Origin: Pseudomonas parakoreensis
GTDB taxonomy: Bacteria; Pseudomonadota; Gammaproteobacteria; Pseudomonadales; Pseudomonadaceae
NCBI RefSeq assembly: GCF_021602155.1
Contig: NZ_BQHY01000007.1
Span: forward strand, 280,996 to 344,995
Direction: 5' to 3'
DNA length: 64,000 bases
The notes under the pieces were generated by a model. The model did no database searches. It was not told the origin of the DNA and saw nothing but the letters and a program-made list of their open reading frames with translations. Of this stretch, positions 37,176-45,298 are shown in pieces. Both the position numbers and the translations under genes were made by a program. How positions within the stretch are numbered: position 1 is the stretch's first letter; every line of letters starts with the position of its first letter.

Positions 37176-38588
37176 ATGTCAGTCGCCACCAGCCTTATCG
37201 AAGAGTCGTCAGGGCGGATCACCGCCACGCCGGCGGAAACCCTGTACCAGTTCAACGAATCGCCACTGTTGGCCCGGCAGAACCAGCAGGAGTCCAATGC
37301 CCGCAGCTACCCGCGACGCATTCCGCTGGCCCTCAAACGCGCCAAGGGCCTGTACGTCGAGGATGTCGAAGGGCGTACGTTCATCGATTGTCTGGCCGGC
37401 GCTGGCACGCTGGCCTTGGGGCATAACCACCCGGTGGTGATCGAGGCGATCCAGCAAGTATTGGCGGATGAATTACCGCTGCACACCCTCGACCTGACGA
37501 CGCCAGTGAAGGATCAATTCGTCCAGGACCTGTTCGGCCTGTTGCCGCCGGCACTCGCGGCCGAGGCGAAAATCCAGTTCTGCGGGCCGACCGGCACCGA
37601 TGCGGTGGAAGCCGCGCTGAAACTGGTACGCACCGCCACCGGGCGCAGCACCGTTCTGTCGTTCTCCGGCGGTTATCACGGCATGAGCCAGGGCGCCTTG
37701 AGCCTGATGGGCAGCCTGGGGCCGAAAAAGCCGCTGGGCGCCTTGCTCAGCAACGGTGTGCAATTCATGCCGTTTCCGTACGACTACCGTTGCCCGTTCG
37801 GTCTCGGCGGCGCAGCCGGGGTCAAAGCCAACCTGAGTTATCTGGAAAACCTGCTCAACGATCCTGAAGCCGGCGTGCAGTTGCCAGCAGCGGTGATCGT
37901 CGAGGCGGTGCAGGGCGAAGGCGGGGTGATTCCGGCTGACGTCGAGTGGCTGCGCGGTTTGCGCCGGATTACCGAGAAGGCTGGCGTGGCGCTGATCGTC
38001 GATGAGATCCAGAGCGGTTTCGCCCGTACCGGCAAAATGTTTGCCTTCGAACACGCCGGTATCGTCCCCGACGTAGTGGTGTTGTCCAAAGCCATCGGCG
38101 GCAGCCTGCCATTGGCGGTGGTGGTCTATCGCGACTGGCTCGACACCTGGCAACCGGGTGCCCACGCTGGCACGTTCCGTGGCAATCAGATGGCGATGGC
38201 CGCCGGTTCCGCAGTGATGCGTTATCTGCTTGAGCACAAGGTCTGCGAACACGCCGCCGCCATGGGCGAACGCCTGAGCGAACATCTGCGCATCCTGCAA
38301 CGCGACTTCCCGCAACTGGGCGACATCCGCGGGCGTGGCCTGATGCTCGGCGTCGAGTTGGTTGACCCGAACGGCGCGCCGGATGCGCTTGGTCACCCAC
38401 CCGCGTTCGCCCGTCTGGCACCGCTGGTGCAGCGCGAATGCCTCAAGCGCGGACTGATTCTCGAATTGGGCGGCCGGCATGGCGCGGTGGTGCGCTTCCT
38501 GCCGCCGCTGGTGATCACCGCCGCCGAAATCGACCGTGTCGCCGAGATCTTTGGCCGGGCCTTGGCCGCTGCCACTGCCGCTGAGTAA
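37176..38588 (+). CDS. pvdH: L-2,4-diaminobutyrate:2-oxoglutarate aminotransferase PvdH
   Basis: 470-residue class III PLP aminotransferase with GPTGTDAVEAALKL, the Asp in LIVDEIQSGFARTG and the PLP lysine in VLSKAIGGSLPLAV. PvdH transaminates aspartate semialdehyde to L-2,4-diaminobutyrate, the third residue loaded by PvdL. Length matches P. aeruginosa PvdH. ATG 37176 is chosen over 37125 because TTGAGGGG lies just upstream and the family starts there. It has its own PvdS box, and its stop codon is part of the next promoter. Confidence 0.95.
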   Translation: MSVATSLIEESSGRITATPAETLYQFNESPLLARQNQQESNARSYPRRIPLALKRAKGLYVEDVEGRTFIDCLAGAGTLALGHNHPVVIEAIQQVLADELPLHTLDLTTPVKDQFVQDLFGLLPPALAAEAKIQFCGPTGTDAVEAALKLVRTATGRSTVLSFSGGYHGMSQGALSLMGSLGPKKPLGALLSNGVQFMPFPYDYRCPFGLGGAAGVKANLSYLENLLNDPEAGVQLPAAVIVEAVQGEGGVIPADVEWLRGLRRITEKAGVALIVDEIQSGFARTGKMFAFEHAGIVPDVVVLSKAIGGSLPLAVVVYRDWLDTWQPGAHAGTFRGNQMAMAAGSAVMRYLLEHKVCEHAAAMGERLSEHLRILQRDFPQLGDIRGRGLMLGVELVDPNGAPDALGHPPAFARLAPLVQRECLKRGLILELGGRHGAVVRFLPPLVITAAEIDRVAEIFGRALAAATAAE

Positions 38589-38609
38589 ATTTTTCGCAGC
38601 GCCGGACGT
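38586..38609 (+). promoter_or_regulatory. PvdS iron-starvation box of mbtH, overlapping the pvdH stop codon
   Basis: TAAAT at 38586-38590 (its TAA is the pvdH stop codon) and CGT at 38607-38609 with a 16-base spacer. It gives the mbtH-like gene a promoter of its own with a leader of about 55 bases. Confidence 0.75.
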
Positions 38610-38670
38610 TCTTTCTACATAACCGGCTGCACTCGGCTGCAGCCCACCCTCACAACGATGGAGAACCAGC

Positions 38671-38895
38671 ATGACGTCAGTATTCGACCGCGAGGACATC
38701 CTCTTTCAGGTCGTGGTCAACCACGAAGAGCAATACTCGATCTGGCCGGATTACAAAGCCGTGCCGCAAGGCTGGCGCACCGTGGGCAAGAGCGGCCTGA
38801 AGAAGGAATGCCTGGCCTACATCGAAGAAGTCTGGACCGACATGCGTCCGCTGAGCCTGCGCCAGAAGATGGAAGGGCAGATGGCTGCTCAGTAA
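38671..38895 (+). CDS. MbtH-like NRPS accessory protein
   Basis: 74 residues with the family signature: [10 protein letters not shown], then GWRTVG and the C-terminal [10 protein letters not shown]. MbtH-like proteins bind NRPS adenylation domains and help them fold or activate substrates; this one is expected to serve PvdL and the side-chain synthetases. P. aeruginosa PA2412, next to pvdH, is the equivalent. Its own PvdS box starts in the pvdH stop codon. Confidence 0.95.
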   Translation: MTSVFDREDILFQVVVNHEEQYSIWPDYKAVPQGWRTVGKSGLKKECLAYIEEVWTDMRPLSLRQKMEGQMAAQ

Positions 38896-38911
38896 TCTGA
38901 CAGGTAAAAAC

Positions 38912-38947
38912 AAACCCGCTGGACTGGTGACAGTCAGCGGGTTTTTT
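38912..38947 (+). terminator. Rho-independent terminator after mbtH
   Basis: Stem AAACCCGCTG/CAGCGGGTTT with an inner GACT/AGTC extension, followed by TTTTTTA. It ends the pvdH-mbtH transcripts. Confidence 0.88.
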
Positions 38948-38956
38948 ATGGGCTTC

Positions 38957-39035
38957 AAAAGATCGCAGCCTGCGGCAGCTCCTGCAGGGTGTAAATATTC
39001 CCGTGTAGGAGCTGCCGAAGGCTGCGATCTTCTGA
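38957..39035. repeat. REP doublet (REPIN), TGTAGGAGCTGC family
   Basis: AAAGATCGCAGCCTGCGGC and a mirrored copy with CCGAAGGC instead of CCGCAGGC. It lies between convergent mbtH and fpvF, directly against the fpvF stop codon. Confidence 0.88.
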
Positions 39036-39037
39036 TC

Positions 39038-39952
39038 TTAGGCCGAAGGCCCGCCGCTCAACCCCTTGAGCAACAAATCCACATTCCCCACCAGCTCCGC
39101 CACCGGATCCTCGGCATCGGTACTCAACACCAGCAAATGACTGCCCGACGCGGCAATCGCCGCTTTCACCGCCTCGGACGGCTGACGATGATGCAGCACC
39201 ACGGCCACGTCATTGTCCTTGAGCGTCGACGTGAGTTTCTTCAAGTCCTCGGTTGTCCACTCGGCATCCGGCCTTGGATCCTGACCAATCAGCTCCAGAT
39301 TCAGGCTGCCGATCAGGTAACCGAAGTGATCGCTGAGGCTCAGCACACTGAGGTTGTCGACCTCGGCCAGACGCGCTTCGCTGTCGGCGCTGAGTTTGAG
39401 CAGGCGCTGTTTCAGCGCCGCCAGATTGGCCTCGATCTTCGGTTTGGCCGACGGCGCCAGGCGCACCAGATCCGCCGCGATCACGTCAGCCATCCGTCCC
39501 ATGTTGTTGCTCGCCAGCCATGGCTGACTGTTCAAGCCATCGACCTTCAGCCCCGGCTGCACAGCGATCCCCGGCAGGGCGCCGTCCACCGGACGTGCTG
39601 CGTCGACCTCGACAATGCGAATGTTGCTGCGCCGTGCGATCGGGTACAGCGGATCGTCCGCCCACAGCGAGCGCACGCCGATCACCGCATCGGCATCGCC
39701 TGCCAGTTTGCCCAGCGCCGGTGCGCCGCGACCGGTGAAGTACGCAGTCTGACGGCTGCCCGGCAGATTGGCCGGGGCCGCGCGTTCCAGGCTGACGTCG
39801 GTGCCTTTGAGCAGCACTTCGCCGAGGCCGTAGGTGATGGGCAGCGAGGCCAGTACGCGTAGCGGTTGAGGGTTTTCAGCCGCCAGCAACGGGCTGCCGA
39901 CCACGCCGCACAGGGTCATGGCCAGGGTCAGTTTTCGCAGGGAGAAAGTCAT
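39038..39952 (-). CDS. fpvF: Periplasmic binding protein FpvF of the ferripyoverdine release system
   Basis: 304 residues with a signal peptide (to LLA-AE) and a TroA/ZnuA-like metal-binding-protein fold (VLASLPITYGLGEVLL; ADAVIGVRSLWADD; NMGRMADVIAADLVRLAP). In P. aeruginosa FpvF binds pyoverdine in the periplasm and works with FpvC to take iron off it. Typical ZnuA metal histidines are mostly missing, in keeping with binding a siderophore rather than a bare metal. Last gene of an eight-gene operon; starts immediately after the fpvE stop. Confidence 0.9.
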   Translation of the reverse strand: MTFSLRKLTLAMTLCGVVGSPLLAAENPQPLRVLASLPITYGLGEVLLKGTDVSLERAAPANLPGSRQTAYFTGRGAPALGKLAGDADAVIGVRSLWADDPLYPIARRSNIRIVEVDAARPVDGALPGIAVQPGLKVDGLNSQPWLASNNMGRMADVIAADLVRLAPSAKPKIEANLAALKQRLLKLSADSEARLAEVDNLSVLSLSDHFGYLIGSLNLELIGQDPRPDAEWTTEDLKKLTSTLKDNDVAVVLHHRQPSEAVKAAIAASGSHLLVLSTDAEDPVAELVGNVDLLLKGLSGGPSA

Positions 39953-40852
39953 TTATCCAAGGTTCCCTTTCAGACTCGGAACAACCCCGCGCGCAATGGC
40001 GGCGAGGGCAAAGGCGATGCCGGCGACCAGAATGATCGCGGCGCCGGACGGGATCGGCAGATCGAAGACAATCGGCGCGAGAATTCCGCACAGGGTGCTG
40101 ACGGTGGCAATCAGCACCGAGCACCAGAAGAAGCCCTTGAGCGACTGGCTGAGCAAACGTGCTGCTGCCGCCGGAATCACCAGCAACGCGCCGACCAGAA
40201 TCGCGCCGATGACCTTCACCGCCGCGACGGTGATCAGCGTCACCAGAATCACGAACAGGTAATCCAGAGTCTTCACCGCGACGCCGCGCACCGCCGCCAG
40301 TTGCGGGTTGAAACTGGCGAGCATGATCCGGTTGTACAGCGGCAACGCCAGGGCCATGACCAGCGAGCCGACAATCGCCAGCACCAGCAGGTCGTTGCCG
40401 TTGACCGTCAGCACCGAACCGAACAGCACGTTCTCCAGAATGTGCACGTTGATCTTGCCGGCCAGAATCAGCAGCAGGCTTGCACCCAAGGCCAGCGACA
40501 CCGAGAGGAACACACCGATCAGGGTGTCCGGCGCCAGACCGGTGCGGTTGCGCAGGTAATTGAGCAGGATGCCGAACAACAGGCAGTAGCCGAACAGGCT
40601 GCCGTACGGCCCGGTGTAGGGTTCGCCGAGCAGAATGCCGATGGCCACGCCGGTCAGCGCCGCATGGCCGACCGCTTCGGAGAAAAACGCAAAGCGCTTG
40701 ACCACCACCAGCGTGCCGAGGCCACCGAGCACCGGGCCGATCAGCAGCCCGGCGAGCAGCGCGTTGACCACAAATCCGTAGGCCAGCGCTTCCGGCAGGT
40801 AACCGGACGACGCCCAGCCCTGAACCATCAAACGAAAGGCTTCGTAACTCAT
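39953..40852 (-). CDS. fpvE: ABC-3 family inner-membrane permease FpvE
   Basis: 299 residues with eight to nine predicted membrane helices and the ABC-3 (ZnuB/TroC) signature around VVKRFAFFSEAVGHAALTG. With FpvD it forms the inner-membrane transporter of the FpvCDEF system that handles iron removed from pyoverdine. ATG at 40852 overlaps the fpvD stop by one base (TGATG); the 51-residue extension upstream lies inside fpvD and is rejected. Confidence 0.92.
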   Translation of the reverse strand: MSYEAFRLMVQGWASSGYLPEALAYGFVVNALLAGLLIGPVLGGLGTLVVVKRFAFFSEAVGHAALTGVAIGILLGEPYTGPYGSLFGYCLLFGILLNYLRNRTGLAPDTLIGVFLSVSLALGASLLLILAGKINVHILENVLFGSVLTVNGNDLLVLAIVGSLVMALALPLYNRIMLASFNPQLAAVRGVAVKTLDYLFVILVTLITVAAVKVIGAILVGALLVIPAAAARLLSQSLKGFFWCSVLIATVSTLCGILAPIVFDLPIPSGAAIILVAGIAFALAAIARGVVPSLKGNLG

Positions 40853-41697
40853 CAGACCGCGCTCCGAGGATGGGTGGAAAACAGGCTCAGCAGCCGTTCC
40901 GGGGTCAGCGCCTGTTGCGGCGTGGCGTCGAACAGCACGCGGCGGTTGAGACCAGTCACCCGGTCGGCCAGGCGCTTGACCGCTTCCAGATCGTGCTCGA
41001 TCCACAGCACGGTGATGCCGGCGGCGCGCCAGTCGCCGAGCAGGCGTTCGAAGACCTGGATCCCGGCTTCGTCGAGCGCCGACATTGGCTCATCCAGCAC
41101 CAGCAGTTGCGGGGCCGGGATCAAGCCTTGGGCGAGCAACACACGCTGGCGTTCGCCACCGGACAGCGCACCCATGCGCCGCTTGCGTTTGTCCTGCATG
41201 CCGACCCGTTCCAGCGCCTCGCCGATGGCGTTGGCGTAGTGTCTGCTCAAACCGAGAAAGGCCGGACGCCGCTGGCACATGGCGGCCATGAAATCGTCGA
41301 CGGTCATCGGCAGGCCGCGATCGAACTCCAGCGCCTGCGGCACGTAGCCGGTGGTCCCGGGTTGGCCGGGCCAGTGCAGGCTCAGTTGACCCTGATGCGG
41401 CATTTGCCCGAGCAGGGTCTTGATCAGCGAACTCTTGCCGCCGCCGTTGGGGCCGACCAGGGCGTGCACGTGGCCGGGTTGCACTTGAAAGGTGACGTTG
41501 TCGAGGATTGTCGTGCGCCCGAGCGTCAGAGAGACTTGCGCAAAATCCAGAGTCGGCCCCAATCCCTGTGGGAGCGAGCTTGCTCGCGAATGCGGTGTGT
41601 CATTCGACAAAGATGTTGGCTGACCCGGCGCCTTCGCGAGCAGGCTCGCTCCCACAGGGGATTGATGGGTGTCAGAGAGGGTTTCTTTTGCTGTCAT
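40852..41697 (-). CDS. fpvD: ABC transporter ATPase FpvD with a REP-encoded N-terminus
   Basis: 281 residues. The ATPase proper begins near residue 50 (LDFAQVSLTLGRTTI), with Walker A GPNGGGKSS, Q-loop YVPQ, signature LSGGERQRV, Walker B LLVLDEPMSALDE and H-loop His in EHDLE. Residues ~13-45 (SPVGASLLAK to SRASSLPQG) are translated from a complete REP doublet at 41564-41659 that keeps the frame. The ATG at 41697 overlaps the fpvC stop (ATGA), which supports this start. Nothing between residue 2 and about 50 offers a better ATG with a ribosome binding site, so the extension is probably real. Confidence 0.9.
   Translation of the reverse strand: MTAKETLSDTHQSPVGASLLAKAPGQPTSLSNDTPHSRASSLPQGLGPTLDFAQVSLTLGRTTILDNVTFQVQPGHVHALVGPNGGGKSSLIKTLLGQMPHQGQLSLHWPGQPGTTGYVPQALEFDRGLPMTVDDFMAAMCQRRPAFLGLSRHYANAIGEALERVGMQDKRKRRMGALSGGERQRVLLAQGLIPAPQLLVLDEPMSALDEAGIQVFERLLGDWRAAGITVLWIEHDLEAVKRLADRVTGLNRRVLFDATPQQALTPERLLSLFSTHPRSAV
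41564..41659. repeat. REP doublet (REPIN) inside the fpvD coding frame
   Basis: Arms CTGTGGGAGCGAGCTTGCTC (41567 on) and GAGCAGGCTCGCTCCCACAG (to 41657) around a 40-base loop. It is read in frame as about 33 residues of FpvD, between the translation start and the ATPase domain. Confidence 0.92.
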
Positions 41698-42623
41698 GCC
41701 CCGGACTCCTGAATCGCCCGCACCACGGTGTCGAGGTTGCCGGTCATTTCCTTTTCGTACTTGTCGGCGCTGTATTCGCCGTAGGAAATGTGCGACAGCG
41801 GGTACAGCTTCACCCCAGACTCACGCTGGATGGTTTCGACGTAGGTCGAAGGGAAATCCATCTCGGAGAAGATCACCTTCACATCGAGCTCGCGCAGTTG
41901 GTCGATGGTCTTTTTCAACTGGCTCGGGCTCGGTTCGATGCCGTGGGCCGGCTCGACCACGGCCGTCACTTCCAGGCCGAATTCGCGCAGCAGGTAGTCA
42001 TAAGCCGCATGCACCGTGGCCACGCGCAGTTCGGCGTTCGGTGCCTGGGTCAGTTTGGCCAAGGCATCGGCGCGCATCTGCCGCAAGCGTTTGCCGTAGG
42101 CGCGGGCGTTCTGGGTATAGGTCTTGGCGTTGTCCGGATCGAGCTTGCCCAGCTCGCGGGCAATATTGTTGACCTGAGCAATCGAGGCGCTGATCGACAG
42201 GAAGGTGTGCGGGTTGACCACTTTGCCGGCGCCGCGCGCCGCGGTACCGGTGGCGGCCAGCAGCGGCACGTTTTCGTTGGCTTCGATGGTCTTGATGTTC
42301 GGTGTTTCGCTGGCGGCGATCATGCGGTCGGCGAAGTCGTCATGGCCGACCCCGTTGAGCACAATCACGTCCAGCCCGCTGATGCGCTTGATGTCTTCGG
42401 CGCGTGGCTCGTAGGCGTGCGGGTTGAAACCGGCGGGAATCAGCGGCACCACCTCGGCCTTGTCGCCGACTATGTTCGCCACATAGCTGTAGTACGGGTG
42501 CAGGGTGATGCCGATGCGCAGGCGTTTGCCCGGATCGGCGCTGGCCAGCGGGCTCAGCAGGCACGCGCACAGGCCTAAGAGCAAGGTGCGCAGGAGGGGA
42601 CGGCGAGGCAGGGAAATAAGCAT
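41694..42623 (-). CDS. fpvC: Periplasmic metal-binding protein FpvC
   Basis: 309 residues with a signal peptide (ending ASA-D) and a ZnuA/TroA-type fold carrying conserved histidines in LHPYYSYVANI, NPHAYEP, NPHTFLS and VATVHAAYDYL. In P. aeruginosa FpvC acts with FpvF, binding ferrous iron released from pyoverdine. ATG at 42623 is preferred over a TTG two codons upstream. Ends in ATGA overlap with fpvD; separated from fpvK by 35 bases. Confidence 0.9.
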   Translation of the reverse strand: MLISLPRRPLLRTLLLGLCACLLSPLASADPGKRLRIGITLHPYYSYVANIVGDKAEVVPLIPAGFNPHAYEPRAEDIKRISGLDVIVLNGVGHDDFADRMIAASETPNIKTIEANENVPLLAATGTAARGAGKVVNPHTFLSISASIAQVNNIARELGKLDPDNAKTYTQNARAYGKRLRQMRADALAKLTQAPNAELRVATVHAAYDYLLREFGLEVTAVVEPAHGIEPSPSQLKKTIDQLRELDVKVIFSEMDFPSTYVETIQRESGVKLYPLSHISYGEYSADKYEKEMTGNLDTVVRAIQESGA

Positions 42624-42658
42624 GGGCAAGCGGTCTTCTCTCGGGTGAAGGCGAAGGT

Positions 42659-43234
42659 TCAGTGGCGATGCTCGCGGGTCACGCCGGCATCGAACTGCGC
42701 GATGATCTGTTTCCAGCCAGCGGCGGACAGCGCGGCGTCGGTCAGGTCGGCGGGCGTCTGCAGCTCGGCGGCGCGGTTGAGCCAGATGTCCGGCGCGGCA
42801 GTGGCGTCGGCGCTCAGCCGCATCAAGAATGAACCGGCGACGGCGGGCGCCTGGCTGTGGCCGAAATAGGCGGTGTCCGCCAGCAATTGCCAGGCATGCC
42901 CGCCACGGCTGACCGAACTGGCGTCCTGGGCGAACGGGGCGAAACCTTCTTCGGCCAGGGTCGGTGGCGTCGGCAGGCTTTGCTGTTCTGCACGCAGCAG
43001 GCGGATTTCGTCGAGGGTCACTCGCAGGTCGGCGTAGATGCCTTGCTCGGCGGCACTCAGGTCGCGCCGCGCATCGAGCTGATGGCTGGCAACCGGTTCC
43101 GGTTCATGGGACACCCCGCGCCATGCCACCACCGAGCCGGCGACGGCAAGGATCAGCAAACACAACAGCAGAACGTTAAGGGTTTCATGCCCGGCACCGG
43201 CCGGGCGGACGACTTGGGTGGTGGGCGTGCTCAT
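42659..43234 (-). CDS. fpvK: Ferripyoverdine reduction operon protein FpvK
   Basis: 191 residues: a short cytoplasmic start, one membrane helix (about 19-40, NVLLLCLLILAVAGSVVAW) and a periplasmic domain ending in EHRH. In P. aeruginosa FpvK is part of the FpvGHJK inner-membrane complex that reduces iron bound to pyoverdine. The sequence has no motif I can link to catalysis; the name rests on position and topology. Start 43234 overlaps fpvJ by ATGA. Confidence 0.85.
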   Translation of the reverse strand: MSTPTTQVVRPAGAGHETLNVLLLCLLILAVAGSVVAWRGVSHEPEPVASHQLDARRDLSAAEQGIYADLRVTLDEIRLLRAEQQSLPTPPTLAEEGFAPFAQDASSVSRGGHAWQLLADTAYFGHSQAPAVAGSFLMRLSADATAAPDIWLNRAAELQTPADLTDAALSAAGWKQIIAQFDAGVTREHRH

Positions 43235-43572
43235 GGGGCCTCGATGTCGGCTTGGTCGATTTCCACAACGTGGCCGGGGCCGGCGTCGAACAGCACATAA
43301 AACTCGGCCGCTGGTTTTTTGAACGTCACGGTCGAGTCGGCGCCGAGCTTGCCCGGCAGCAGAATGGTTTCGTCGTAACCGATCACATCGAGGGTCACCC
43401 CCGGGGCGCCGCTGCCGTCGGAGAAGCCGCCGGTGCATTTGATCTGCTCGGCATCAACGGCTTTGCATTCGCACATCGGGTTATGGGCCAGGGCGCCGGC
43501 GCTGAAACCTGCGCACAGCATCAGCAACGCGGCGCGCAACCGCAGGCGGGAAGGGCGTTGAACGCGGTTCAT
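43231..43572 (-). CDS. fpvJ: Ferripyoverdine reduction operon protein FpvJ
   Basis: 113 residues with a signal peptide (to GALA-H) and a small periplasmic domain starting HNPMCECKAVDAEQIKC. The three cysteines and the His near the mature N-terminus could bind metal. FpvJ is one of the accessory proteins of the FpvG reductase. ATGA overlaps at both ends (fpvH upstream, fpvK downstream) indicate tight coupling. Confidence 0.86.
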   Translation of the reverse strand: MNRVQRPSRLRLRAALLMLCAGFSAGALAHNPMCECKAVDAEQIKCTGGFSDGSGAPGVTLDVIGYDETILLPGKLGADSTVTFKKPAAEFYVLFDAGPGHVVEIDQADIEAP

Positions 43573-44111
43573 GGTTTGGCTCCTTGTTTGGTCAGCCAGG
43601 CGAGGGTCGCGGGAGAGGCCTGGCTCAGGGGAATCGAGGCTTGGTGCAGGCTGCCGTCCCAGCCTTCCATGGTGATCCACAGTTCGGCATCGGCCTTGGT
43701 CTTTTCCGCCACCGGCAGTTGCGCGCCCATGCGATACGGCGTGCCGAAGAAAATCACCCCGGCGGCGCGCAGGCTGCGCGGTTTGCCGATGCGCAGGTAG
43801 GTGGCCTTGACCTGTTCGACGCAGGCGTCGCAGAGGGCGGCATTGAAGTCCTTCATGTAGCCGGCGGGGCCGCTCAGGCGCGGTGCTTCGTTACGCAGTT
43901 CGGCCAGGCGCAGGCTCCACGGGCCGACCTGGATTTCGCCGACCTCATGTTCACCGAGGCCGACGTCACCGCGAAACAGCGCAGCATCGGCGAAGTACTT
44001 GGGCATGAACCCCAGCGGAATCAGCAGCAACAAGGCGTTCAGGTGAAAGCGCCATTTGTGCCAGAAGCGGCGCAGGGCGGACGGTTGGGCAGTGCGATTG
44101 GACGGGCTCAC
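43569..44111 (-). CDS. fpvH: Ferripyoverdine reduction operon protein FpvH
   Basis: 180 residues from a GTG at 44111 that overlaps the fpvG stop (GTGA). One membrane helix near residues 18-33 (FHLNALLLLIPLGF) is followed by a periplasmic domain containing LCDACVEQVKATYLRIGKP; the CxxC pair may be redox-active or bind metal. Position and topology match FpvH of P. aeruginosa. Confidence 0.86.
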   Translation of the reverse strand: MSPSNRTAQPSALRRFWHKWRFHLNALLLLIPLGFMPKYFADAALFRGDVGLGEHEVGEIQVGPWSLRLAELRNEAPRLSGPAGYMKDFNAALCDACVEQVKATYLRIGKPRSLRAAGVIFFGTPYRMGAQLPVAEKTKADAELWITMEGWDGSLHQASIPLSQASPATLAWLTKQGAKP

Positions 44112-45298
44112 AGGCTGACCTCCGCCGGTTCACGGCTGACGCGGGGGCTGCGGGCCTTTTTATTCTCGCGCTTGAGGGCGTTGGCGGTGGCCAGCGCGGT
44201 GCGCTTGGTCCAGATCAACAGGCCGCTGAGGACCATCATGCTCAGCAGCAGGCCGAAGAAGAACCAGATCAGTTTGATCCACAGACCGCCGAAATCACCG
44301 GTGTGCAGCGGGCGCATCGACTCGGTGACGAACTCCAGCGAAGAGCGGTCAGTCAGCAGTCGGGTGGCGGCCATGTCACCGTTGTACGGGTTGAGCGTGG
44401 CGGTCTGGAACATCAGTGGATACCAGCCGCGACCGCCAACACTCAAGTGACTGTAGGCATTGCCCGGCAAGCTGACGAAGCTGACGTCCAGCCCGGGGAT
44501 GTGCTGTTCGGCGATCTGTACCGCGCGATCAAGGCTGATTCGTGGGGGAGGACTGGCGTCGTTCGACATCGGTACGCTCTCCCGGGACATGGCGGGAATG
44601 ATCGGCTCGCTGCTGATGGACACCTGGTTGTCGGCCAGAATGGCCTGAATCAGAAACCAGGTGCCGGTGATCGAGATCACCGCGATGAACCAGATTGACC
44701 AGATGCCGCTCAGTCGATGGAAATCGCCCCAGAAGATCCTCGCGCCGTGGCGAAATCGCAGGGTGGGCTTGAAGAAGCCTTTCCAGAATCGTTTGTAGAC
44801 CACCAACCCGGTGACCAGCGAGGCCAGCATCGGCAGGCCGAGGAATGACACCAGGTACCAGCCCCAACTGAAACCGTTGGTGAACGGCACCAGCCACCAG
44901 CCGTGCAGGGCCCGGGTGAACGCCTTGAAGTTGAAGTCCGGCGCCGGGCCTTGAATCACCCCCGTGTACGGGTTGACGTAGACCGTCTGGGTGCGGCCGT
45001 CGGGGTAGCTGACCTCGACATCGAGGGCGAAGTGCGACTCGTCGGGACGGCTGATGCTTTCCACCAGCGTCTGCGGTTCGGCCTGTTTGATCGCGGCCAG
45101 CACCTGATCGTAACTGAGCCGCGGCGCATCGTCCGACGGTTGGCTGGCGCGCATCTGCGGGTTGGCCAGCCAGACGATTTCCTGGCTGACCACCGCCAGC
45201 GTGCCGGTGACACAGACGATCAGGACAAAAAACCAGATCGGCAACGCGAGCCAGCTATGCACCAGGAACCACAGTTTGGAACGGGATTTCTTCGACAT
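44108..45298 (-). CDS. fpvG: Ferripyoverdine reductase FpvG (PepSY membrane protein)
   Basis: 396 residues of the PepSY-TM family: a first helix (WLALPIWFFVLIVCVTGTLA), a periplasmic PepSY domain with LSYDQVLAAIKQ, and further helices (LVSFLGLPMLASLVTGLVVY; SGIWSIWFIAVISITGTWFL; WFFFGLLLSMMVLSG). Conserved histidines lie near helices (LVHSW, LHGWW, DFHRLSG), consistent with heme binding. FpvG reduces Fe(III)-pyoverdine in the periplasm so iron can be released. First gene of fpvGHJKCDEF. Confidence 0.92.
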   Translation of the reverse strand: MSKKSRSKLWFLVHSWLALPIWFFVLIVCVTGTLAVVSQEIVWLANPQMRASQPSDDAPRLSYDQVLAAIKQAEPQTLVESISRPDESHFALDVEVSYPDGRTQTVYVNPYTGVIQGPAPDFNFKAFTRALHGWWLVPFTNGFSWGWYLVSFLGLPMLASLVTGLVVYKRFWKGFFKPTLRFRHGARIFWGDFHRLSGIWSIWFIAVISITGTWFLIQAILADNQVSISSEPIIPAMSRESVPMSNDASPPPRISLDRAVQIAEQHIPGLDVSFVSLPGNAYSHLSVGGRGWYPLMFQTATLNPYNGDMAATRLLTDRSSLEFVTESMRPLHTGDFGGLWIKLIWFFFGLLLSMMVLSGLLIWTKRTALATANALKRENKKARSPRVSREPAEVSL

